Shown: positions 26,101 through 34,869 of the stretch, piece after piece | Layout of the letters: every line of letters starts with the position of its first letter | How positions within the stretch are numbered: position 1 is the stretch's first letter | Notes under the pieces: generated by a model | What the model was told of the DNA's origin: nothing | Database searches by the model: none | Seen by the model: the letters and a program-made list of their open reading frames with translations, nothing else | Translations under genes and position numbers: made by a program | Source: Dolomedes plantarius | Taxonomy: Eukaryota > Arthropoda > Arachnida > Araneae > Dolomedidae | Assembly: GCA_907164885.2 (NCBI GenBank) | Contig: OU015492.1 | Location: 196,024,460-196,088,459, forward strand | Direction of reading: 5' to 3' | Length of the DNA stretch: 64,000 nucleotides

Positions 26101-29100
26101 AATTTTATGAAGAGATCTTAAATATAAAATAAATGAAAGAAATGTAATTTATAGGAATTTATAATTAAATAAGTAAAATTATTTAACTATAAATTTCTAC
26201 AAGTAATTTACAGGAATTTATGATTAAATAAATAAGTAAAACAAAAAAATAGGATAATTCTAGCCAAGATTTCACTCTTTTCACTTTTGACTAAGCCACA
26301 ACTGAAATTTGATATTTAATTACATTTACTAGTTCAATTACAAGTATAATTTAATTTTCTTTGTTTGAAAATTAGCATTAATTTCTGTTAATGAAAGTAT
26401 CAATTATATCAAACAAAATACTATGACTAGTTTAGACCCAACAAAAGTTTGCTTTGAAGTACATAACAGATTAAATAATGCTACTACAATAGTTGTCTTG
26501 CCACAGAATTTTATCATATATTTATGAGTACCGCTTTAATGTCATAATAACCCACAATACAAGAACCTTCAAACAGATAAAATAAGTTTAGTATCTGCCA
26601 CATCAAGAAAAATTGAAAATCAAGTCTTTTAATGCAATAAATTAATGACATTAAATGATATAAGAAAGAAATTATAATAATATAATTATAATAAATAATA
26701 ATTGTATAACCTTTTACTAGAAAAGAAAAACAGGAAAGAGTAGAAAAAGAAATGCTAAATGGTAAGCATATAAAGTGAATTTAAAGTAGCAAAAAATTAG
26801 CACATATTTTATTAACCTGCAAACAAACTTTAAATAAGTATTAGAAAATTCCCATAATTGTTATAAAAACATATTCAGTTTACTTGATCAGATGTCACTG
26901 CAGTGAAATCCAAAAATTTCAGCTGAGGTAGAAGGGTTAAAATATGAAATTTCATGCTTGCATCTTCCATGACAGGATTTTTATCAATAGCCAAACTGGT
27001 AAGATTTTTAAATCCACACAGGTAATATATCTATAATAAGTAAATTAATTCAAATTAATTAAAAAGTAAAAATGTTGATGTAAATACTGAGAAAGACGAC
27101 GGAGAAAATATGTAATATAATAAAAAAAGAACAATAACAATCAGAAATCAGATTGTTTATCACAAAAATATTATTCATATCTATATTCTTTTATAACTAA
27201 AATATTAATTTCAAACTGCACTGGCTTTTAACAAGAAAACTAATATTAAATAGGTATAAGCATTGAATTTTTATAAAGTGATACAAGTCTTATATAAATA
27301 AGCCTTATCTAATGCTGTTCTAATCTGAAAGTCAGTTATGAAAGTGACATGAATTGATTCAAACATTAATAAGAATAGAATCTGAATCACTTTAAAATAA
27401 GAATTTGTTACCTCATCAGCTTAATTTGAAAGCTAGCTGGTTGTATCTTGTTCTTTAATAAGACCAATGCAAAAAATTAATACATTAAATATCATAGATC
27501 CTATTTAGATACAACTCCTTGCATCTATACAGGATCTATCACATTTACTGTACTAATTTTTTAAATTCGTTTTTGCTAAGCTATTTCTTCAAAGTAGGAC
27601 TTTTAAAAAGCATCAAGCTGCCACGCCACAGGTCCAGGGTTCGATCCTGCGATTGGGCAAGGTGAAGTCAGCCTTTCATCCTTTGAGTGGGTCAATAAAA
27701 TGAGGACCAAGCATGCTTGGGAATAAACTCTGGGGTCCCACTTCAGGTTGACCACCTGAGACATATGCTGTATGGCACCCCAAGCCCATGGTCAAGAAAG
27801 TGGAAATAGGCACTGCCGGCCTTGGTCCACAGCGGACTGTTGCGCCATGAGTTTAGTTTTTTTTAGGACTTTTAAAAAAAGTCGTATTTTGGGAGCTTAT
27901 TTTCAAAGGTTCCTGATGAGTTATAATAAATAAAAGTAAACCTAAGTGATGTAACAAGAAAATTCTAAAGCACATTATTGCCATAGTGCAGGGTTAGTTG
28001 AAATTTACATATTGCTTAACTATCATAAGAATAAGGGCCATGTTTACTGTAAAGTAGTTCATTTAATACAATTTTTCAATATTTCAACTTGTATTACAAA
28101 ATATGATAAAATAGATTTTAATCTAACAATAATTATGAATGATTCCAGAGGGAACAATAGCAAACAATACTCTGGCTCCATAAAGTCTATCTGCTTTTGA
28201 CGTATTTTAGCAGAGTAATGTAATTATGAAGGAACTGAAAAAGTTAATATTAAACTAGGGATTTGGAAACATGATTTTCTATGTATTTAAAAAGTAAAGT
28301 TCTTAGAACAAATCCTTTTACAATTTAAACATACATATTTAAATATGACATTGGAAATTGTGATCAGTCCTTTCAAACTACAACAGCAAACTAAAATCAA
28401 TTTTCTATAAATTCATAATTAAGAATGAATTAGAGTTAATTATAGATATGAATCTTTAATAAGAACCAACATTTTAGATTAATTATTTTTTAATAGCTAA
28501 TATACACATACATTATCTAAAGACTTGATTTTATTATGTCGTGCAAGGAAAGTTCTAAGCTGTTTTAAAGAATCCATATTTTCCAGTTTAATAATTTCAT
28601 TTGAAGTTAGATTTAAATGAAGCAAATTTACGAGGTTCTCCAAATTATTGATACTTTTAATAAAGTTAAATGATAGATCTGTAAAGAAAAAAAAATACAT
28701 CAGGCATAACTTAAAAAATAGTGCTTATTCATTTATAGTAAGAAAAATAAATGAACACAAATTTTTACATAAAATATGCCAGATTATTTGAGAGCAGTTA
28801 TTTAGGAAAATCTTTATTCTTTCAGTACTGAATTATAAATTAACCATGAGCAGTATAAAAGAAATGGATAAAATATACATCAAGTTAAATCACAATATAT
28901 TTTGATATTATATATTAAAATACTGTGTAAGTTATTCAAAGGGATGTTTTCATAGTCATTTGTATTTGAAATTTTCACTGCTTTCTTTAAAAGGTTATGA
29001 TGTTTTATTTTAATCAAAAGGCTAAAAGAAAAAAAAAGGCTTATTGAAATTAAAATATTCTCTAATATCTTTGAATATATATTACAAAATTCAAGACTGA

Positions 29101-32100
29101 AACTTTAACATTAATGAAATTTCATCTACTATTGTACTGACAGAAATTTATTGCTTATTCATTCAGTTATTTATTTTTAAAGAAATAGCTTAGCAATAAG
29201 GTGTCAAAAGGATTGTAGAAGTAAATTTCTAAGACATTATTTTTTAAAATTGAAGTCAGAAACTAAACACAAAGCATCAAACAAAATTGATATAAAAAAA
29301 TGCTTTTACTAAAATCTATGTTAGATTTTTCATATATTAATATGCAGAATATATATATATATTTCTAAGGCAGAAACCTGTGGGCAGAGTCCTTAGGTTT
29401 ATAGAAAAAAGGGAAAATACAAAAAAATATGCAGAATATAAATATATACATTAATTATGCATTAAATAAAACAAGTAACTTTGTAATGCAGAACAATTTT
29501 TTTAATTTTGTCTGGGAAGATTTATCAGTGAGTGCCCTACACTGTAGATTACATGACAACAAAACAGCAGATATTTAGATCAAAAAGTGTAACAGGCCCT
29601 TTATAAACCAACAAGGCCAATGACTTTGCTCCTAACTAAATTTTAACTGAAAGAAATATTAGGAAAGTTTATGAATTAGAGTACAAAGAAAAGATTTGGA
29701 GCATTCTCAACAAAATCATCTCTGTTATCCTAAATTCTCCTCAGAGTGCAATACTAACCAGTTTTTGACTTCTGAATGGTCACAATTACCTTTGGATTCA
29801 TCTTCATTGTGAGAGTTTGGCTGACTACCAAAATTTCATTTCAAAGTATTTTGGACAACTTATGATAGCTGACTATTTGAACACTTTAAGTGCACTTATA
29901 GAATTTAGTTATAAAGAGAAGAGGTATCAGAGAACCAGAGGACGTAAGACGTATAAGCCAAAATGACCCAATATTTGCTAAAAAAAATTCTGAGACTTGC
30001 TGAACATGTTTCTCTGTTTCAACTCCAAACACTTTTACAAAGAACAAACCTTTAAGTATATTTCTGAATGTTTACATTGTAATACTTCAGCTATTTAATG
30101 TTAAACCCTTGTTCATGTTAACTCACATACATCATGTAATTTCTTTTATAAGGAAATTAAAATACTAATAATTAAATTTATATTTTATTTGGTGACCTCA
30201 GAGATTTGAGATATGGTAAATATATCATAATTTTTAGTTTAAGGTCAGCAAGTAGAAGAAAAAAGAAATGTGTTTCAGTAAGATAAGTCTTTCATCATAA
30301 TGTACTGAAAATTTAACAGCATCATACATAAGAATTTAAACACTACATGAAGAAAAAAAAAATGCTCACCTAAACTTCTAAGGTTAACTAAACTCTCAAG
30401 ACCTTCAATTCTTTCTAGCAAGTTATTAGGCATTTCTAGCATAGTTAAAAACTGAAATCGCCATAAGTCATCAATATTAACAAGGCCTATAAAAAGGTAA
30501 TTAAGAGTTATTAAAGGTAATTATACATGTGTTTGAAGAAAAATATGCAAGAATTAAATCAGAGTTTTCATCAGGTAAGAGGAGAAAAAATTTATGAAGT
30601 ATACCTCAACTCTAAAAATAAACTGGCAACATAACATTTTATTTTTTTTAATCTAACAAGTCCCTCAATATGACACATATTTCCTATTTGCACCTCTGAA
30701 ATCAAGTACATAGTCAAATTACAAAAAAATATATACATTTATATATATATAGATAAAACAGCCTAAAAAATTGACTTCTCTCAGATGCATACACACGGAT
30801 ACACATGATTAAAAAAAAACAAGTAATCAGAGTACTTGATTTTTGTATGAAATTGATTATTACTACACTATATTTATATAAAAATTATAGACTAGATCTG
30901 AGAAAATACAGTTTAAATTAAAGGAAACTTAAACTGTTTATTAAAAAAAAAGAAACTAATGCACAATAAATAATTCCTATAATAATGTATACTCATAATA
31001 CCACTAATGTTATAAACACTGTTAACTAGGTATTAATTTACATATATACAGAAGCTTAATACAAATAGTAAATTCATATAAAATGCTATTTTATCATCTA
31101 AAGTCATTTATATCTACTATTTCTTAAGTGACAACAATATTAAAACCTAAATTTAAATTTTATTACAGAATCTTTATCCCTTAAAAAAAAAGTAGTTATT
31201 CTTATTGTAAAATGCACAGGGGAAAGAAATGGTATATTTTCCATTTTATTGACTTATAAATGAGTCTTCTGTTTTGGTACTTAATGTACTGAACACAATG
31301 GTACTTTCTTTTTTTTTAGATGACAACAATGAAATAAGTATGCAGATGCATACTTATTTCATTGTTGATGCGTATAAATATAGCAATTAAGTTTACTTCT
31401 TGAACTATAAAATGTGTCATATAATATAATCTCCTTATATAACTTTTTAAGGTATCTATTATAGTTCTTTATTTATAAATCAAGAACAAATGTTATAATT
31501 TTAACTTCAAAGTTATTATACGAGGGTAGGCTGAAAAGTAATGCACACATGCTTGTAGAGAGCAAACGAAATGACCTTCAAAACCGTGCAAAGTGGCATA
31601 TGGAAGTTAATTCCCCCTCAATACTCATCGCAGGTTTTAAGTCGTTGTGTTCATCCAGTGTATTTTGAAAAGTGGTAGTATGGAGACGTGTTCTAGTGCT
31701 ATGTCAACGGCGAGTTATACAGCGCACTGTTATCGAATTTTTAACAGCTGAAAAAGTGACTCCTACTGAGATTCATCGTCGTTTAAAGGCTGTTTATGCT
31801 GACGATGCTGTTGATAGGGGTACTGTAAATTGATGGGCAGTAAAATTTTGTGGTTGTGAGCCTGGAAAAGCCATAATTGTTGATGAAACATGCAGCGGAT
31901 GTCCGATCACTGCCACAGACGATAAATATTGCAAACTCGTCGACGATCTGATTCAAAATGACCGGCGAATCACTCAAAAGCGTATCGCAAATCATATTGG
32001 AGTATCCAAGGAATATGTCTGCTTCACTATAGAACAACTGGGATACTGTAAAATCTGTGCTCGATGGGTACCATGCCGTCTCACAGACGAGAACAGCGTC

Positions 32101-34867
32101 GGACAGGAGAGGTTCTGCGAAACCTGAAGTTTGAACCGATTCCACACCCTCCTTATTTCCCCGATCTTGCACCATGCAATTTAAATTTTTTTCCTCTACT
32201 GAAGAGAGACCTCAAGGGTAATCATTACACCTCGGACGATGAGGTGAAGGCAGCTGTCAACTCATGGACTCGAGAAAAGTCGGAAGAATTTTTCAGTGAC
32301 GGAATGAGAAAACTTGTTACACGTTGGGAGAACTGTGTTAGCCTTAACGGTGACTATGTTGAAAAATAAATATATGATTTTGAAGCTTAAGAACTGTACT
32401 TTAATGTTCTTTTTACCCAATCTCGCTATTTCTTTTTGTTCCTGCTCTATAAGCATGTGTGCATTACTTTTCAGCCTACCCTCGTACATAAGTAAGCAAT
32501 TTTTAATACTTAAGTAAAGATTAAAGCATATTATGATCGTTTTATTTTTTTAAAGATTAATTATTATGGTATTATGGTGGCAGATGAAAAATGAAGTCAA
32601 TTTACTAACAGAGCAAATTATAATAAAAAATTTTAAAGCACAGTATTGTATTTTATCCTTAATTATCACACAATTTAAAAAGCATAAATCAAGCATCCAA
32701 GGTTGAATGTGTTATGATGAAATTGCTTTTATATTAACTATAAAGATACTTACAAAAGTTTATATTACATCATAATAAAATGATAAATATTTGTGAGTAA
32801 TAAAACAAACCCATATAATTTTTTAAAAAATTTTGAAAATTAGATTACACAATTTTAGCTCTGTGATACCAAAATTAATGAAAATAATTATACCACTGCT
32901 CACTTAAAAAATATATATATATATATCTGAGTGGTGAAGATCAGTCATGTTTGTTTTAGAGAAAAAGTCACCTGATATATTCAGTTATATACACAGTCAA
33001 AGGGGACGTCAGATGATTACAAATTATCCTTATTAACCTAACTTGTTTTTCACCCATATTGATAATAAAAAGTAATTGCTTCAAGAAAATTAAATGCTTC
33101 ATCAAAATGTCATGGTCATGCTTAAAAATTCTTAAATATATAAAAATAAGGGAGAAATCCCATATCCTGTGGCAGAAAATTTGGCGATTTTTTGGGGGCG
33201 ATAAATATTTTAATATGGTGTATTCCCATTCGTTTCTGTTGCGATGTGTTTCACGTGGTATATCTAAAAGCCAATTCAATTTTAATGACGTGGTAATTTG
33301 AAACGTTATCAATTCTATAGTTTAATTTTTTAACTGACATTTTGACTGCATATGAAGAGATTGCATGTAAGTCTCTTTGCTTCTGCCAATTTCTGTTTTT
33401 TTTTTCGCTATGCATCCCTTACTTTTTATTTTTTCCATTTTTAAAAGTTTATCACAGTAATGTGATTATTTAAAAATAGAGAAATGGTTCTTATGGATAT
33501 TTTCACTATAAGAAATTTTATGTATTGCATTTTTGGGGGATATCCTTTAAAAAAAAATGGCACATGCAATTGAGACTACCCAAAATCTCCACCATAATTG
33601 TTTCTTCAAAATGTGGCTTTCTGGTAAGTTATAAAATTTTATTTGTTTTGTTTTAAGGTATCCAACTACCTTCAAAACGTTGATTTTGACGAACATTCCG
33701 AAAGTGTTTTTAATCCTTTTTCTTAAAGATTATAAATTTCTATTTCTAAATCTGTTTGTATTTTTTCTGTACGATTATTATAAATGAAATGACAGTGATT
33801 TAAAGATCAGCAGCAGCTATAAATTTCAGTACAAGTTGAAAACTTTAATTATGTTTCCTGAGGAACTCATTTTTAATAAAAAATTTAAACAAATATTGTG
33901 ATATGTCTATAAAATTTTTCCCGTATGTTTCTCTCACTATTTATAATGTAATGAACTACAGATTTGATTTTGGGTATTTTAGCTGCATTTTTAGAAAATC
34001 TCATGACAAATTACTAAAATTTTACATGTAATTGTATATAATGATCTGCAATTTATTTAGATTTCCTGATATCGATTAGCTTTTAGTTCATTACACTCTG
34101 GAGGTACTTATGTACATATGACAAAAAAGAAATTAATTTTATATTCATAATTTTCTTTTTAGAACTAGAGCAGTTTTTGTAAAAATTTGCTAAATTTCAA
34201 CCCAATTCATAAATATTTTTAAAAGTTGCATAGTCATGGCCTATTTTTTCCTCATTTTCGTGTTTTGGTGTTACCTCTTCGAAAAATAAGACAGAAGTTG
34301 ACGCAAGTATGTTTTTTAAGTGCTCTGAAGGTAGTCGGATACCTTAAGCCTAAGTGACGCCAAAACAAATGGCGTCGCTTAGGTAGGTTGCATTATTCCG
34401 AGTTTTCCGCCAAACGTGGAAAATTCAGAAACCGTGCCAAATAGTGCCAAGCGGCACAGGATACGGAACTCTTCCCAATAATTATGAAAGTAGCCTGACA
34501 TTCTGCATGATGTTTCACTTAACAGAATATTAAAAAATGAACCAAAATCTACGATACCAGAATTAGTCCATATCAAGTAGATTTTTTAAACATGAACCAT
34601 TTATTGGACAATATTTAAAATCACAGAAAACTCTCTTAAATTATATAGAACAGTACAAAATATTAGGAATATAATTCAACATTTACTTTGATGTTCAAGA
34701 TCTAGTGAAAATATGATGTCATATTCAAGACCATCTATTTTTATTAGTTTCTGCAACTCTGCAATGTCTAAATCTTGTTTATATACCATGTCCTGAATTA
34801 TTTTCTTATCCAGAAAGGCTGCAGTCATAATAACAGGTTCTTGTGCTGCAGATATTCGATTCCCCAT
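11917..34867 (-). CDS. DRC3: DRC3 (LRRC48) orthologue, dynein regulatory complex subunit 3
   Basis: The product is expected to be a subunit of the nexin-dynein regulatory complex, which links outer doublets and controls dynein in motile cilia and sperm flagella. Ten coding exons (minus strand): 34687-34867, 30370-30486, 28512-28678, 26884-27030, 24404-24505, 19030-19163, 15595-15755, 13215-13370, 12916-13134, 11917-12183. All have AG/GT borders. The exons sum to 1651 nt (about 550 codons), close to the 523 residues I recall for human DRC3. Order of parts: N-terminal helix-rich segment; leucine-rich repeats (IDDLWRF, LERIEGLESLVNL, DLSFNFIKSINNLENL) with an LRR cap (LLPQLKFLDF); then a charged, helical C-terminal half. 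The block order matches vertebrate DRC3. The exon 6 to 7 phases do not fit (2 bases left, 2 bases offered), so a short exon is probably missing between 15756 and 19029. An acceptor AG directly precedes the ATG, which implies an upstream 5' UTR exon. Confidence 0.9.
12184..12915 (-). other. DRC3 intron 9
   Basis: AT-rich intron. A (GTT)n microsatellite at about 12634-12650 is followed by a short GC-richer stretch (GCCACTTGACTGACAGCATC...) that looks like a dispersed repeat fragment. No coding sequence. Confidence 0.6.
12916..13134 (-). CDS. DRC3: DRC3 exon 9
   Basis: Seventy-three codons, NICKTYEKEISVLNTKYIQE to YDPAFLQ, between TTTTAG and GTAAGT, phase 0. It matches the part of DRC3 with helical EELxxxI-like periodicity preceding the C-terminal segment. 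Confidence 0.8.
13215..13370 (-). CDS. DRC3: DRC3 exon 8
   Basis: Fifty-two codons starting IPKKLCLIYQ between TTCATTTTAG and GTAAGT, phase 0. It is helical and charged (EDEKDKNVEKLKEECD), as expected for the coiled-coil half of DRC3. It is separated from exon 9 by only about 80 bp. Confidence 0.78.
14106..14296 (-). mobile_element. tRNA-derived SINE, family S4, in DRC3 intron 7
   Basis: On the minus strand it starts near 14296 with TGGTGTAGTGGTTAGC (A-box consensus) and has GGGTTCAAACCC (a near-perfect B box) about 40 bases later. A roughly 100-bp body ends in a poly(A) tail (plus-strand T run at 14106-14115). The internal promoter looks good, so this copy may be transcribed by RNA polymerase III. 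It is not a tRNA gene because the cloverleaf is incomplete. Confidence 0.75.
14430..15466 (+). mobile_element. Non-autonomous Helitron, family H2, copy 1
   Basis: The 5' end is TCTCTCTATTCTAAAA. The 3' end is a perfect short hairpin (AGGGGCGAAGCCCCT) ending in CTAG. Host bases A and T flank it without target duplication. Near its 5' end it shares the block AACTCCCGCTGCC...GTATGGGGTCGAG with copy 2 (42776-51142), and the last about 240 bp are also shared. The central part differs between the copies: here it is filled by three 178-bp tandem repeats. There is no coding capacity. Confidence 0.85.
14633..15160 (+). repeat. Tandem array of three 178-bp units inside the Helitron
   Basis: TTCATCTTCAGATTACKATA starts units at 14633, 14811 and 14989, an exact period of 178 bp. 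The units differ at only a few positions; the third is slightly short. The internal block ATCTAAGACYATAGACATTT is present in all three. Confidence 0.93.
15595..15755 (-). CDS. DRC3: DRC3 exon 7
   Basis: Encodes TEIFDEWHSTGHKFYEEMQQ through FISVKEQ before GTACAT. The only acceptor after the in-frame upstream stop is CAAAAG. It leaves two bases before the first full codon and does not fit exon 6. An alternative acceptor at CACAG, about 28 bases inside the exon, would restore phase but lose the conserved-looking IFDEW segment. Confidence 0.75.
16136..17250 (+). mobile_element. hAT transposon deletion derivative with perfect 8-bp target duplication
   Basis: The ends are CAGGGGTCGGCAACC and its counterpart GTTGCCGACCCCTG. 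The target duplication GTCTATCT lies at 16128-16135 and 17251-17258. The element is 1115 bp, shorter than autonomous hAT elements, and retains one piece of transposase-like coding on the minus strand. A second, shorter relative in opposite orientation is at 25216-25975. It lies in DRC3 intron 6. Confidence 0.9.
16577..16870 (-). pseudogene. hAT transposase fragment (GTF2IRD2/SCAND3-like)
   Basis: A 97-codon minus-strand frame within the hAT element. It reads SSTYQFSKHFDSLLEEFN, then FEEFYELEAFLMFFINPF, then ISNTEDLELVIINIRNEI. The order 'RF-x-EF-x-ELE...FLxNPF...DLEMEIINLQN' is characteristic of the domesticated-hAT family seen in GTF2IRD2 and SCAND3 proteins (from memory). The N-terminal zinc finger and the C-terminal dimerisation part are missing, so it is a relic rather than a host gene. 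A frame without stops suggests moderate age. Confidence 0.65.
17376..17545. mobile_element. 170-bp hAT MITE with perfect 8-bp target duplication
   Basis: The ends CAGTGGCGCACCCAGG and CCTGGGTGCACCACTG are inverted repeats. ATATCTCT flanks both sides (17368-17375 and 17546-17553). The inside has a C tract (about 17502-17519) and a duplicated GCATTATAAATATTT motif. It has no coding. Confidence 0.92.
18122..18210 (-). pseudogene. hAT transposase C-terminal (dimerisation) fragment
   Basis: The minus strand reads AGIERIFSSFGLVQSKLQ, stop, LGVEKAAKL. The motif [S/A]xIERxFSxxGxVxSxxRxxLxxxKAxxL is the hallmark of the hAT C-terminal dimerisation region. One in-frame stop replaces an expected Arg. 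No ends were identified. It sits in DRC3 intron 6. Confidence 0.65.
19030..19163 (-). CDS. DRC3: DRC3 exon 6
   Basis: Starts after TTTGATTAG with EAYVEGLANGQGFQSFLL, which matches the AFVEHLNG-SFLFDSM region of DRC3, and ends KEYPFIDF plus two bases before GTAAAT. The exit phase does not match the entry phase of the next recognised exon. Confidence 0.78.
20738..20772. repeat. Perfect 17-bp-arm palindrome
   Basis: GTTTCACGGTTTGATTC at 20738-20754, one central base, then its exact reverse complement at 20756-20772. Another copy of the same motif (TTCAAACCGTGAAACG) is at about 20672-20687. Confidence 0.9.
20893..20997 (+). pseudogene. pogo-type transposase N-terminal fragment
   Basis: A 34-residue frame beginning MIKTRKTLSCSEKKNLL and continuing RYDALPKCSQREAA before a stop. 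The pattern (K-R-K-x-L-x3-E-K-x6...SQREAA) matches the CENP-B/pogo N-terminal helix-turn-helix. The remainder of the transposase is absent. Confidence 0.55.
21394..21815 (+). repeat. Imperfect tandem duplication, period about 270 bp
   Basis: TACACCTCCAGAATACTAGG at 21394 and TACACTTCCAGAATACCAGG at 21664 begin two similar segments. Each ends in a CCCAAATGTGGAA/TTCCAAATGTGGAA block and then ACTGACARAG. The two have diverged considerably. Confidence 0.75.
21867..22473. mobile_element. piggyBac deletion derivative with TTAA target duplication
   Basis: The ends CCCTTCAGCGGGTGC and GCCGGCTGAAGGG are inverted, and both sides carry TTAA (21863-21866 and 22474-22477). This is the canonical piggyBac arrangement. 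It retains a short piece of transposase coding. It is in DRC3 intron 5, directly after the tandem duplication. Confidence 0.88.
22070..22204 (+). pseudogene. piggyBac transposase fragment
   Basis: The plus strand reads KPMVILDYNTTKAGVDVLNQ followed by MCSYDTVSAYH and a stop. The DYN-x2-K-x-GVD-x2-[DN]QM motif carries one of the catalytic aspartates of piggyBac transposases. Upstream catalytic parts are missing. Confidence 0.82.
22735..22920 (-). mobile_element. tRNA-derived SINE, family S1
   Basis: On the minus strand: TGGCTGAATGACTAGGGGAC (A box region), GTTCAAGTTCCACT (B box), TTGGCATGGATGTTTGTAGC, and a 3' block TAGCAAAAAATGACCGTAGC. The same ordered blocks occur in the copies at 10970 and 25045. 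Confidence 0.75.
23416..24133 (+). mobile_element. Non-autonomous Helitron, family H1, copy C
   Basis: Starts TCTATATATATAAAACAG and ends GAAGCAAGGGCTATTCAGCTAC, a worn 3' end with the CTAG and hairpin mutated. The body is colinear with copies A and B. It is in DRC3 intron 5. Confidence 0.78.
24134..24403. other. DRC3 intron 5, start-proximal remainder
   Basis: AT-rich intron with an (AAC)n run at about 24262-24279 preceded by TCCAGGGGGCTTAG. This mirrors the (GTT)n stretch in intron 9 and is probably a small repeat fragment. No coding. Confidence 0.5.
24404..24505 (-). CDS. DRC3: DRC3 exon 5
   Basis: Thirty-four codons (LKEAFKKFPS... to FPDVDK) between TTCTTTCAG and GTAGGT, phase 0 on both sides. 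It corresponds to the charged linker after the LRR domain. Similarity is weak, so the call rests on splice sites and phase. Confidence 0.7.
25045..25206 (+). mobile_element. tRNA-derived SINE, family S1
   Basis: The clearest S1 copy: GTGGCCAAATGACTAGGGTG (A box), GGGTTCAAGTCCC (B box), TTGGCTTGGATGTTTGTAGA, and a 3' block GTAGCAAAAGTTGACTG. It ends next to the target duplication of the nested hAT element. It lies in DRC3 intron 4. Confidence 0.8.
25216..25975 (-). mobile_element. hAT MITE related to 16136-17250, itself interrupted
   Basis: The target duplication ATCTAAAC is perfect (25208-25215 and 25976-25983). The right end, GGCTGCCGACACCTG, and the internal block ACAATTTTAAAGTGCCTGCC match the hAT element at 16136-17250 in reverse orientation. 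The left end (CAGGGGTCAG...) is seen only at 25379. Bases 25222-25376 are another element that landed four to six bases inside the terminus. Confidence 0.88.
25222..25376. mobile_element. Small CAGTGGCG element nested at the hAT terminus
   Basis: Starts CAGTGGCGTAGCGAGG and has the same GC-rich blocks (GTCTATCATGCC, CGGGCGCCAG) as the element at 3544-4060, but only one copy of the repeat unit (CTATATATTATATTACTATA). The 8-bp near-duplication ACCAGGCG (25214-25221) / ACCAGGGG (25377-25384) marks the insertion. The right end is degenerate. Confidence 0.8.
26040..26883. other. DRC3 intron 4, no further features
   Basis: AT-rich intron sequence with no repeat or coding signal that I can support. 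Confidence 0.5.
26884..27030 (-). CDS. DRC3: DRC3 exon 4 (last LRR and cap)
   Basis: Starts after ACTTATTATAG and ends before GTAAAC. It encodes IYYLCGFKNLTSLAIDKNPV and FHILTLLPQLKFLDF, the terminal LRR and LRR-cap motif typical of SDS22-like proteins and matching DRC3. Confidence 0.92.
27617..27850 (+). mobile_element. tRNA-derived SINE, family S2, in DRC3 intron 3
   Basis: The B box GGGTTCGATCCTGC is near-consensus at about 27639, followed by a central block CCTTTCATCCTTTGAGTGGG and TCAATAAAATGAGGACCAAG, then a roughly 100-bp body. The central block resembles a conserved SINE central domain I recall from cephalopod SINEs (CCTTTCATC...GGGTCGATAAA); that comparison is from memory. The A-box region is degenerate. 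Confidence 0.65.
28512..28678 (-). CDS. DRC3: DRC3 exon 3 (LRR)
   Basis: Starts after TTCTTTACAG and ends before GTATGT. It contains DLSFNFIKSINNLENL, LHLNLTSNEIIKLENM and LRTFLARHNKIKSL, three consecutive LRR units with the LxxNxI spacing. It is in phase with exon 2 (G+AT gives Asp). Confidence 0.92.
28679..30369. other. DRC3 intron 2
   Basis: AT-rich intron with no recognised element. A short (AT)n run is at about 29349-29360. Confidence 0.5.
30370..30486 (-). CDS. DRC3: DRC3 exon 2 (LRR)
   Basis: Starts after TTTTTATAG and ends before GTGAGC. It encodes LVNIDDLWRFQFLTMLEMPN and LLERIEGLESLVNLRSL, the first leucine-rich repeats. The phase fits exon 1 exactly (A+GC gives Ser). Confidence 0.9.
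31324..31367. repeat. Perfect 21-bp-arm hairpin with 2-base spacer in DRC3 intron 1
   Basis: CAACAATGAAATAAGTATGCA at 31324-31344, GA, then the exact reverse complement at 31347-31367. No flanking target duplication or transposon end is visible. Confidence 0.92.
31521..32484 (+). mobile_element. mariner-type transposon, internally deleted, in DRC3 intron 1
   Basis: The ends CGAGGGTAGGCTGAAAAGTA and its inverted partner TACTTTTCAGCCTACCCTCG are perfect over 20 bases, with TA on both sides (31519-31520 and 32485-32486). The element is 964 bp, and its coding lacks the middle of the transposase. Clean ends suggest that it could still be moved by a transposase supplied elsewhere. Confidence 0.92.
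31743..32369 (+). pseudogene. mariner transposase, internally deleted and frame-broken
   Basis: N-terminal part: TAEKVTPTEIHRRLKAVY, then a stop after GTVN (TGA for expected Trp or Arg), then IQNDRRITQKRIANHIGV, the second helix-turn-helix. The catalytic DE segment after the linker is missing. The frame resumes with HPPYFPDLAPCNLNFFPLLK (the third catalytic Asp lies in PDLAPCN, the mariner D34D region) and ends GDYVEK, stop. At least one of the three catalytic residues is lost, so it cannot be active. Confidence 0.85.
33657..34343. mobile_element. TTAA-flanked MITE in DRC3 intron 1
   Basis: GGTATCCAACTACCTTC at the left and GAAGGTAGTCGGATACC at the right are inverted repeats, with TTAA directly outside both (33653-33656 and 34344-34347). 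It is 687 bp, AT-rich inside and non-coding. TTAA duplications point to the piggyBac superfamily. Confidence 0.8.
34687..34867 (-). CDS. DRC3: DRC3 exon 1 (first coding exon)
   Basis: Encodes MGNRISAAQEPVIM to IIFSLDLEHQ (60 residues plus one base). The donor is GTAAAT. The ATG follows an acceptor-like CCACCTTAG, so translation probably starts at the first bases of this exon. The C-terminal IIFSLDLEHQ aligns with the DVLSLQLDF-type segment before the first LRR of DRC3. Confidence 0.85.
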
Positions 34868-34869
34868 CT

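Noticed and set aside
33059..33312. Paired frames on both strands in DRC3 intron 1
   Set aside because: No similarity to DRC3 or known proteins; no splice sites fit the gene's phase there.
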